Under the pieces are notes generated by a model. The model worked only from the letters and a program-made list of their open reading frames with translations, had not been told where the DNA came from and did no database searches. From contig JAEYRT010000290.1 in NCBI GenBank assembly GCA_023435325.1, forward strand, positions 1 through 10,593: a stretch of 10,593 nt of DNA, given 5' to 3'. The number at the start of each line of letters is the position of its first letter. Positions within the stretch are counted from its first letter, which is position 1. The translations under genes were made by a program, and so were the position numbers. This document shows, piece after piece, positions 5,522-10,593 of the stretch. Source of the DNA: Pseudomonadota bacterium (GTDB taxonomy: Bacteria > Pseudomonadota > Gammaproteobacteria > Burkholderiales > Burkholderiaceae_C).

Positions 5522-6838
5522 ATGTCCTGGTTTGATCAACCCCTGACGCCTCCCAGCTCCCGTGTCTGGGATGTGGGTGCCCTGTGTCGCGCCATTGCCG
5601 ACAGCCTGGAGGCGCGTTTCAATCCGGTGACCGTGCGAGGCGAGATCACCGGCTTTTCGCGAGCGGGCAGCGGGCACTGCTATTTCAGCATCAGGGATGC
5701 GGCCGGGCAGCTGCGCTGCGCCATGTTTCGCCGCGCTGCCATGGCGCTGGACTTCCTGCCGCGCGATGGTGAACTGGTGGAAGTGCGGGGCAAGCTGGGC
5801 GTGTATGAGCAGCGCGGTGATCTGCAATTGATTGTGGACAGTCTGCAGCGTGCAGGACAGGGCGCCTGGTTCGAGCAGTTTCTGCGTCTGAAAGCGCAGC
5901 TCGAAGCGGAAGGCCTTTTCGAGTCAGAACGCAAGCGCGCACTGCCCGTGATGCCGCGAGGCATTGGCGTGGTCACATCCTTGGGCGCTGCGGCCTTGCA
6001 CGATGTGGCCGCGGCCTTGCGCCGACGCGTGCCCCATGTACCGGTATTGATCGCACCAGCGCTGGTGCAGGGCGTGGAGGCACCAGCCTCCATCGTGCGT
6101 GCATTGCAGCAGTTGTATGCGCTGTCTGCGCGCAAGGGTGAGCCCGGAGTGCCGGATATCGACGTGATCTTGCTGGTGCGCGGCGGGGGCTCCATGGAAG
6201 ATTTGTGGGCTTTTAACGATGAGCAGGTCGCTCGCACCATTGTGCAAAGCCCGGTGCCGCTGGTCAGCGGGGTGGGGCACGAAACAGACTTCACCATTGC
6301 CGACTTTTGCGCCGATTTGCGGGCTCCCACGCCCACGGCAGCTGCAGAACTGGTGGCACAGCCACGCCAGGCATGGCTGGATGGGCTGGAGCTGATGCAG
6401 GAACGGCTGCATCACGCACTGCTGCGGCATATCGACAAACAGGGTCAGCGGCTGGATGCCGCCACCCAGCGCCTGGGCAGACCCAGCCAGCAAATGACGC
6501 AGCAACGCTTGCAATTGTCCCAGCTGCAACAGCGCACCCGCCATGGGTTGCTCATGAAAATGCAGCGGCAGAGCCAGATTTATCAAAACCTTGAAGCAGA
6601 TCTGCAACAGAAAATCCTGCGGCGCATGGAGCGTGCACGCCACAGCGTGGAGCAGTTGTCCGTGCGGCTGGAGTTGCTGAATCCGCAGCGTGTGCTGGAG
6701 CGCGGCTACAGCGTGCTGACGACGCAGGCTGGTGATGTCATCACCAGCACGGCCCAGGCGCCAGTGGGCATGCCGCTCAAAGCCTTGCTGGCAGATGGCA
6801 GCCTGGATGTGACGGTGACGCAGCCCAAGCTGCTGTAA
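5522..6838 (+). CDS. xseA: Exodeoxyribonuclease VII large subunit
   Basis: XseA is the catalytic subunit of exonuclease VII, which degrades single-stranded DNA from both ends together with several copies of the small XseB. The 438-residue product has an N-terminal OB fold (about 15-110). The catalytic domain (about 125-290) carries VVTSLGAAALHDV (150-162, with D161), LLVRGGGSMEDLWAFND (217-233), VGHETDFTIAD (251-261) and RAPTP (267-271). A long helical, coiled-coil region rich in Q and L (about 285-390) binds the small subunits in known family members. The C-terminus includes the conserved LNPQRVLERGYSV. The ATG at 5522 has no strong ribosome binding site. xseB is not in the window. The gene is divergent from exbB. 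Confidence 0.96.
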   Translation: MSWFDQPLTPPSSRVWDVGALCRAIADSLEARFNPVTVRGEITGFSRAGSGHCYFSIRDAAGQLRCAMFRRAAMALDFLPRDGELVEVRGKLGVYEQRGDLQLIVDSLQRAGQGAWFEQFLRLKAQLEAEGLFESERKRALPVMPRGIGVVTSLGAAALHDVAAALRRRVPHVPVLIAPALVQGVEAPASIVRALQQLYALSARKGEPGVPDIDVILLVRGGGSMEDLWAFNDEQVARTIVQSPVPLVSGVGHETDFTIADFCADLRAPTPTAAAELVAQPRQAWLDGLELMQERLHHALLRHIDKQGQRLDAATQRLGRPSQQMTQQRLQLSQLQQRTRHGLLMKMQRQSQIYQNLEADLQQKILRRMERARHSVEQLSVRLELLNPQRVLERGYSVLTTQAGDVITSTAQAPVGMPLKALLADGSLDVTVTQPKLL

Positions 6839-6893
6839 TGGCTGCCATCGCCAATGCCGGAGACGAATTAACCGCTGGAGGTGGCGCTTTTAG

Positions 6894-6922
6894 CTGCAAT
6901 CCGTTTGGCTTGTTCCTACAAT
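6894..6922 (+). promoter_or_regulatory. Possible sodB promoter
   Basis: TACAAT (6917-6922) is a good -10 box, with CTGCAA (6894-6899) as a weak -35 at 17-bp spacing. It is the best candidate in the 200-bp xseA-sodB gap and would give a leader of about 110 nt. The rest of the gap holds a 7-bp inverted repeat (ACGTGTA/TACACGT) and no clear xseA terminator. Confidence 0.4.
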
Positions 6923-6932
6923 GGCTGACAAG

Positions 6933-6964
6933 ACGTGTAGTTTGTGCCAAGTCAAAATACACGT
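6933..6964. other. Inverted repeat in the sodB leader
   Basis: Arms ACGTGTA (6933-6939) and TACACGT (6958-6964) are separated by 18 bp, just after the predicted sodB transcription start. This could be a regulator site or an RNA stem. The arms are short and chance is possible. Confidence 0.3.
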
Positions 6965-7038
6965 TCAGTGTTCATGCCGCGCGGCGCTTTGCCACGCGGT
7001 CTTCTTTCTAATTATTTCAACCACGACGAGGATTCAAA

Positions 7039-7623
7039 ATGGAACATACCTTGCCCCAGTTGCCTTACGCCATCGACGCGCTGGAACCCCACTACAGCAA
7101 AGAGACGTTTGAATACCACCACGGCAAGCACCACAACACCTACGTGGTCAACCTGAACAACCTGATCAAGGGCACAGAATTCGAAAACCTGTCTCTGGAA
7201 GAGATCGTTCTGAAGTCCTCTGGCGGTGTGTACAACAACGCTGCCCAGCACTGGAACCACAGCTTCTTCTGGAAGTGCCTGACGCCCAACGGCGGCGGCG
7301 CCCCCACAGGTGCTCTGGCTGATGCCATCAACGCCAAGTTCGGCAGCTTCGACAAGTTCAAGGAAGAGTTTGCCAAGTCTGCTGCGGGCAATTTCGGTTC
7401 GGGCTGGACATGGCTGGTCAAGAATGCCGACGGCTCCGTGGACATCGTGAACACCGGCGCTGCTGGCAACCCCCTGGTGGACGGCAAGAAGCCTCTGATC
7501 ACCGTGGACGTGTGGGAACACGCCTACTACATCGACTACCGCAATGCACGTCCCAAGTTCCTGGAAGCTTTCCTGAACAACCTGGTGAACTGGAAGTTTG
7601 CTGAAGAAAACTTTGCCGCCTGA
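7039..7623 (+). CDS. sodB: Superoxide dismutase [Fe]
   Basis: The enzyme converts superoxide to oxygen and hydrogen peroxide in the cytoplasm. The 194-residue product matches the Fe/Mn family, with metal ligands at H27 (EYHHGKHH), H74 (AAQHWNHSFFW), D157 and H161 (DVWEHAYYIDYRN). Q70 in the AAQHWNH segment, placed before the second ligand, is typical of the iron form. Length is standard and there is no signal peptide. GAGGA lies six nt before the ATG. Codon use is strongly biased (CTG, AAG, AAC, GTG), as in highly expressed genes. It appears to be a single-gene unit: a plausible promoter lies upstream and a strong terminator follows about 50 nt after the stop. Confidence 0.97.
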   Translation: MEHTLPQLPYAIDALEPHYSKETFEYHHGKHHNTYVVNLNNLIKGTEFENLSLEEIVLKSSGGVYNNAAQHWNHSFFWKCLTPNGGGAPTGALADAINAKFGSFDKFKEEFAKSAAGNFGSGWTWLVKNADGSVDIVNTGAAGNPLVDGKKPLITVDVWEHAYYIDYRNARPKFLEAFLNNLVNWKFAEENFAA

Positions 7624-7669
7624 GCGACTGCCTGACGCTTAGCTGTCATCGCAGACCGTGATTGCGGTC

Positions 7670-7704
7670 AAGCCCGCTGGTGAAAGCCCGCGGGCTTTTC
7701 TTTT
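7670..7704 (+). terminator. Rho-independent terminator of sodB
   Basis: AAGCCCGC (7670-7677) pairs with GCGGGCTT (7690-7697) across a 12-nt loop, followed by TTTTCTTTT. It separates sodB from icd. Confidence 0.85.
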
Positions 7705-7758
7705 GTGGCGCTGGTAGATTGCGAAGGGCAAGCTGCATAAATGGCTTGCCTTGGACCA

Positions 7759-7797
7759 GTCTTATACAAGAGTTTTTCACCAACTCTTGTAGAAGAC
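7759..7797. promoter_or_regulatory. Paired palindromic sites upstream of icd
   Basis: Two 14-bp imperfect palindromes, GTCTTATACAAGAG (7759-7772) and CTCTTGTAGAAGAC (7784-7797), have centres 25 bp apart. Each differs at two positions from the perfect palindrome GTCTTGTACAAGAC at 2103-2116. The same bases also form one larger inverted repeat with perfect 10-bp arms (TACAAGAGTT/AACTCTTGTA, 7765-7774 and 7782-7791). The pair directly abuts the putative -35 box of icd, which suits an operator or activator site. I recall CTTATATAAG-like sites near citric acid cycle genes in beta-proteobacteria, but could not check this. Confidence 0.55.
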
Positions 7798-7828
7798 TTG
7801 ATCAAAAGGGCGGATCAACGGTTAGAAT
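7798..7828 (+). promoter_or_regulatory. Possible icd promoter
   Basis: TTGATC (7798-7803) and TAGAAT (7823-7828) form a plausible sigma-70 promoter with a rather long 19-bp spacer. It would give a 5' leader of about 148 nt. The long spacer is consistent with a need for an activator at the adjacent palindromes, but that is inference. Confidence 0.45.
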
Positions 7829-7834
7829 TTTGCA

Positions 7835-7982
7835 TAGTGGGAGTTCGCTTCACGCATGCGAAATTTCTGACTGTTGCCTGGGGCGCAGACAGAAGCCAGC
7901 AACCGCAGCGGATCACCCCTCTCGGGAGCAGGCCAAGCGTGCCTATCCACATCCCAGCAATCCATTGAGCCAAAAGCAAGAG
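7835..7982 (+). other. Long icd leader with a hairpin
   Basis: About 148 nt separate the predicted transcription start from the icd ATG, with no gene visible. A bulged stem, GTTGCCTGG (7873-7881) with CCAGCAAC (7896-7903), can form. The Shine-Dalgarno signal before the ATG is weak (GCAAGAG directly abutting it). The open frame continues upstream of 7983 to 7662, but that stretch contains the sodB terminator and promoter signals and does not look coding. Confidence 0.4.
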
Positions 7983-10217
7983 ATGACAACACAGCAATCC
8001 ACCATCATCTACACCCTGACGGATGAAGCTCCCCGTCTGGCGACCAGCGCGTTTTTGCCCGTCGTGCAAGCTTTCGCTTCCACTGCTGGCGTGAATGTAG
8101 AGACCAGCGACATTTCCGTGGCTGCCCGTATCCTGGGCGAGTTCAGCGACCTGCTGCCCGAAACTCAGCGTGTGCCCAACACCCTGGCTGAACTGGGCAA
8201 GCTGACACTGACTCCCGAAGCCAACATCATCAAGCTGCCCAACATCTCGGCGTCGGTCGCCCAGTTGATGGCTGCCATCAAGGAATTGCAGGGCAAGGGC
8301 TATGCACTGCCCGACTATCCCGAGAACCCCACGACAGACGAAGAAAAAGCCATCAAGGCGCGCTACTCCAAGTGCCTGGGTTCGGCCGTGAACCCCGTGC
8401 TGCGTGAGGGCAACTCCGACCGCCGCGCGCCTGCTGCGGTGAAGAACTACGCCAAGAAGAACCCCCATTCCATGGGTGAATGGAAGCAGTGGTCCCAGAC
8501 CCATGTGTCGCACATGCACGAAGGCGACTTCTACCACGGCGAAAAGTCCATGACCCTGGACAAGGCCCGTGACGTGAAGATGGTGCTGGAGACCAAGTCC
8601 GGCCAGTCCATCGTGCTCAAGGAAAAGGTGGCGCTGAAAGACGGCGAAATCATCGACTCCATGTTCATGAGCAAGAAGGCGCTGTGCGACTTCTACGAAA
8701 AGGAACTGGACGACTGCAAGGAAGCCGGCATCTTGTTCTCGCTGCACGTGAAGGCCACCATGATGAAGGTTTCGCACCCCATCGTGTTCGGTCACTGCGT
8801 GAAGATCTACTACAAGGAAGCCTTCGAGAAGCACGGCAAGCTGTTTGACGAACTGGGCATCAACGTCAACAACGGCATGTCCACGCTCTACGAAAAGATC
8901 GAAACCCTGCCTGCTTCCAAGCGTGAAGAAATCATTCGCGATCTGCACGCCTGCCAGGAACACCGTCCTGCGCTGGCCATGGTGGATTCGGCCAAGGGCA
9001 TCACCAACTTCCACTCGCCCAACGACGTGATCGTGGACGCCTCCATGCCCGCCATGATTCGCCAGGGCGGCAAGATGTGGGGTGCTGACGGCAAGCCTTA
9101 CGACTGCAAGGCCGTGATGCCCGAGTCGACCTTTGCCCGTATCTATCAGGAGATGATCAACTTCTGCAAGTGGCACGGCAACTTCGACCCCCGCACCATG
9201 GGCACCGTGCCCAACGTGGGCCTGATGGCGCAGAAGGCAGAAGAGTACGGCTCGCACGACAAGACTTTCGAAATCGCTGAAGCCGGTGTGGCCAACATCG
9301 TGGACATCGCAACCGGCGAAGTGCTGCTGAGCCAGAACGTGGAAGCGGGCGACATCTGGCGCAGGTGCCAGGTCAAGGATGCACCGATCCGCGACTGGGT
9401 GAAGCTGGCCGTGACCCGTGCCCGCAACTCCGGCATGCCTGCCGTATTCTGGCTGGATGCTTACCGTCCCCACGAAGCCGAACTGATCAAGAAGGTGCAA
9501 AAGTACCTGAAGGACCACGACACCACCGGTCTGGACATCCAGATCATGAGCCAGGTGCGCGCCATGCGTTACACCCTGGAGCGCGTGGCCCGTGGCCTGG
9601 ACACCATCTCGGTGACCGGCAACATCCTGCGCGACTACCTGACCGACCTGTTCCCTATCATGGAACTGGGAACCTCGGCCAAGATGCTGTCCATCGTGCC
9701 TCTGATGGCGGGTGGCGGCATGTACGAAACCGGTGCAGGTGGCTCCGCGCCCAAGCACGTGCAGCAGCTCGTGGAAGAAAACTTCCTGCGCTGGGACTCA
9801 CTGGGTGAATTCCTAGCGCTGGCCGTGTCGCTGGAAGACATGGGCATCAAGAACAACAATGCCCGCGCCAAGCTGCTGGCCAAGACCCTGGACGAAGCCA
9901 CTGGCAAGCTGCTGGACGAGAACAAGTCACCTTCGCGCAAGGTGGGTCAGATCGACAACCGTGGCTCGCAGTTCTACCTGTCGATGTTCTGGGCACAGGC
10001 ACTGGCTGCGCAGACCGAAGATGCCGACCTGGCCGCCAAGTTTGCTCCTGTGGCCAAGCAACTGGCCGACAACGAAGCCAAGATCATCGAAGAGCTGCTG
10101 GCCGTGCAAGGCAAGCCTGCCGACATCGGTGGCTACTACCAGCCAGACCTGTCCAAGCTGGATGCCGTGATGCGCCCCAGCGCGACGTTCAACGCGGCCA
10201 TTGCTTCTCTGGCATAA
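7983..10217 (+). CDS. icd: Isocitrate dehydrogenase, NADP-dependent, monomeric type
   Basis: The enzyme oxidatively decarboxylates isocitrate to 2-oxoglutarate in the citric acid cycle, making NADPH. It is the large monomeric form, unrelated in length to the 45-kDa dimeric form. The 744-residue product starts MTTQQSTIIYTLTDEAP, as typical members do, which fixes the start at 7983 although the frame is open further upstream. Residues matching the known active site are S134, N137, R141 and R147 (SAVNPVLREGNSDRR), K257 (HVKATMMK), Y422, and the presumed metal ligands D352, D551 and D555. A GTSAKMLSIVPLMAGGGMYETGAGGSAP region lies near 564-589 and probably contacts NADP. Codon use is strongly biased as in sodB. 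The gene follows paired palindromes and a long leader, and ends at two hairpins. Confidence 0.97.
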   Translation: MTTQQSTIIYTLTDEAPRLATSAFLPVVQAFASTAGVNVETSDISVAARILGEFSDLLPETQRVPNTLAELGKLTLTPEANIIKLPNISASVAQLMAAIKELQGKGYALPDYPENPTTDEEKAIKARYSKCLGSAVNPVLREGNSDRRAPAAVKNYAKKNPHSMGEWKQWSQTHVSHMHEGDFYHGEKSMTLDKARDVKMVLETKSGQSIVLKEKVALKDGEIIDSMFMSKKALCDFYEKELDDCKEAGILFSLHVKATMMKVSHPIVFGHCVKIYYKEAFEKHGKLFDELGINVNNGMSTLYEKIETLPASKREEIIRDLHACQEHRPALAMVDSAKGITNFHSPNDVIVDASMPAMIRQGGKMWGADGKPYDCKAVMPESTFARIYQEMINFCKWHGNFDPRTMGTVPNVGLMAQKAEEYGSHDKTFEIAEAGVANIVDIATGEVLLSQNVEAGDIWRRCQVKDAPIRDWVKLAVTRARNSGMPAVFWLDAYRPHEAELIKKVQKYLKDHDTTGLDIQIMSQVRAMRYTLERVARGLDTISVTGNILRDYLTDLFPIMELGTSAKMLSIVPLMAGGGMYETGAGGSAPKHVQQLVEENFLRWDSLGEFLALAVSLEDMGIKNNNARAKLLAKTLDEATGKLLDENKSPSRKVGQIDNRGSQFYLSMFWAQALAAQTEDADLAAKFAPVAKQLADNEAKIIEELLAVQGKPADIGGYYQPDLSKLDAVMRPSATFNAAIASLA

Positions 10218-10225
10218 GCCGCTTT

Positions 10226-10260
10226 CAAACCGCAAGCCGCACCCATGTGCGGTGGGTTTG
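10226..10260 (+). terminator. First hairpin after icd
   Basis: CCGCAC (10237-10242) pairs with GTGCGG (10247-10252) across CCAT, extended by CAAACC (10226-10231) and GGTTTG (10255-10260) with small internal loops. There is no T-run after it, so it may serve as a 3' end stabiliser or a partial terminator ahead of the stronger element that follows. Confidence 0.55.
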
Positions 10261-10264
10261 AGAT

Positions 10265-10356
10265 AAAGAGAGCTACCTACGCTGTATCCATAAGGCTTTC
10301 AGATGGTTTTTTATCTGAAAGCTAATGGTGGCAAGCGGTGGTAGCTCTCTTTTTTT
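10265..10356 (+). repeat. Two-tier palindromic element, terminator-like, after icd
   Basis: Outer arms AAAGAGAGCTACC (10265-10277) and its perfect complement (10340-10352) enclose an imperfect extension (CGCT at 10280-10283 with AGCG at 10334-10337) and an inner 10-bp stem, GCTTTCAGAT (10295-10304) with ATCTGAAAGC (10313-10322), around an 8-nt loop. Seven T follow on the plus strand, so it can end icd transcription. A-rich sequence on the other side lets it act on leftward transcription too. Layout and blocks such as ACGCT, AAG.C.TTT.CA.AT, ATGG and CAAGCG match the element at 2134-2226. Confidence 0.8.
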
Positions 10357-10385
10357 GTGCGGTCATTTGGAAAGAATGTGCACCG

Positions 10386-10438
10386 GCTGCCTGCGTCATG
10401 CCGCAAAACGCAGAATGCAAGGCACAAGACGCAGCAGC
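10386..10438 (-). other. Imperfect inverted repeat after the phnA-like gene
   Basis: GCTGCCTGCGTC (10386-10397) pairs with GACGCAGCAGC (10428-10438) with one bulge, and ACGCAG recurs at 10408-10413 as an alternative partner for the CTGCGT at 10391-10396. It begins 2 nt after the stop of the leftward gene. With no T-run it is a doubtful terminator. Confidence 0.3.
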
Positions 10439-10439
10439 T

Positions 10440-10593
10440 TTATGCTTTTTTCAGGAATTCGGACTTGAGCATGAATTGGCCTTGCTCGGTCTTGCAGTCC
10501 ACGTCATGGTCGCCGTTGTCATAGACCAGACGGATACTTTTGACCTTGCTGCCTTTTTTGATCACGGTGGAGGAGCCCTTGACCTTCAGGTCC
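10440..10593 (-). CDS. PhnA/YjdM family protein, C-terminal fragment (partial)
   Basis: Reading leftward from the right edge to a TAA at 10442-10440 gives 50 codons: DLKVKGSSTVIKKGSKVKSI, then RLVYDNGDHDVDCK, then QFMLKSEFLKKA. This closely matches the C-terminal domain of E. coli YjdM (PhnA), including LKVKGSS, the GDHD-DCK segment and the LKSEF-KK end. The family has an N-terminal zinc ribbon followed by this small beta domain, and full length is about 110 residues, so roughly half is missing. Despite the name, E. coli YjdM is not part of the phosphonate-degrading enzyme set and its role is unclear. It is convergent with icd, with two hairpins and an inverted repeat between them. Confidence 0.87.
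   Translation of the reverse strand, partial: DLKVKGSSTVIKKGSKVKSIRLVYDNGDHDVDCKTEQGQFMLKSEFLKKA

Noticed and set aside
7662..7982. In-frame 107-codon upstream extension of icd
   Set aside because: It covers the sodB terminator, the palindromes and the promoter; family members begin at the MTTQQSTIIY position.
7815..9758. 647-codon open frame antisense to icd
   Set aside because: It mirrors the third-position bias of icd, is rich in His, Val and Gly without any family motif, and lies opposite a fully convincing gene.
1..10593. CRISPR array, tRNA or rRNA gene, insertion sequence, prophage or defence genes
   Set aside because: I saw no regular repeat-spacer pattern, no tRNA-like cloverleaf or rRNA segment, and no transposase, integrase or defence protein motif.

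Overview
This window looks like chromosomal DNA of a beta-proteobacterium of the family Comamonadaceae, probably Comamonas or a close relative. The evidence is the G+C-rich codon use, the LexA N-terminus, the gene order exbB-exbD-lpxK-Trm112-like-kdsB-adk, a monomeric NADP-dependent isocitrate dehydrogenase, and two palindromic intergenic repeats of a style I associate with this family. The genus is inferred from protein character, not from a search.

Layout, left to right. Positions 1-87 hold the first 29 codons of lexA, read leftward. Two tandem SOS boxes fill the short gap between lexA and a divergent, signal-peptide-less L-asparaginase gene (161-1126). A hairpin terminator for adk follows. 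A leftward block then runs from 5347 down to 1203: exbB, exbD, lpxK, a Trm112-like small protein gene, kdsB, and then adk. The first five genes are packed with gaps of 5-22 nt and look like one operon. It combines a proton-driven ExbB/ExbD motor with the lipid A 4'-kinase and the CMP-Kdo synthetase, so it serves outer-membrane lipopolysaccharide. A 402-nt gap separates kdsB from adk. It holds a two-tier hairpin element (terminator-like for kdsB), a perfect 14-bp palindrome and no convincing gene, so adk is probably a separate unit.

Rightward from 5522 come xseA (exonuclease VII large subunit), sodB (Fe superoxide dismutase) and icd (monomeric isocitrate dehydrogenase, start placed at 7983). 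sodB and icd show the strongly biased codon use of highly expressed genes. The 359-nt gap before icd holds the sodB terminator, a pair of palindromic sites, a plausible promoter and a leader of about 150 nt. After icd come a plain hairpin and a second two-tier repeat element. The window ends in the last 50 codons of a PhnA/YjdM-type gene, read leftward.

The genes are mainly housekeeping, and I see no evidence of a novel defence, mobile or biosynthetic system. The unexplained content lies between genes: the two related repeat elements, a possible decayed third copy, the GTCTTRTACAAGAC-type palindromes, and the placement of SOS boxes in front of asparaginase.
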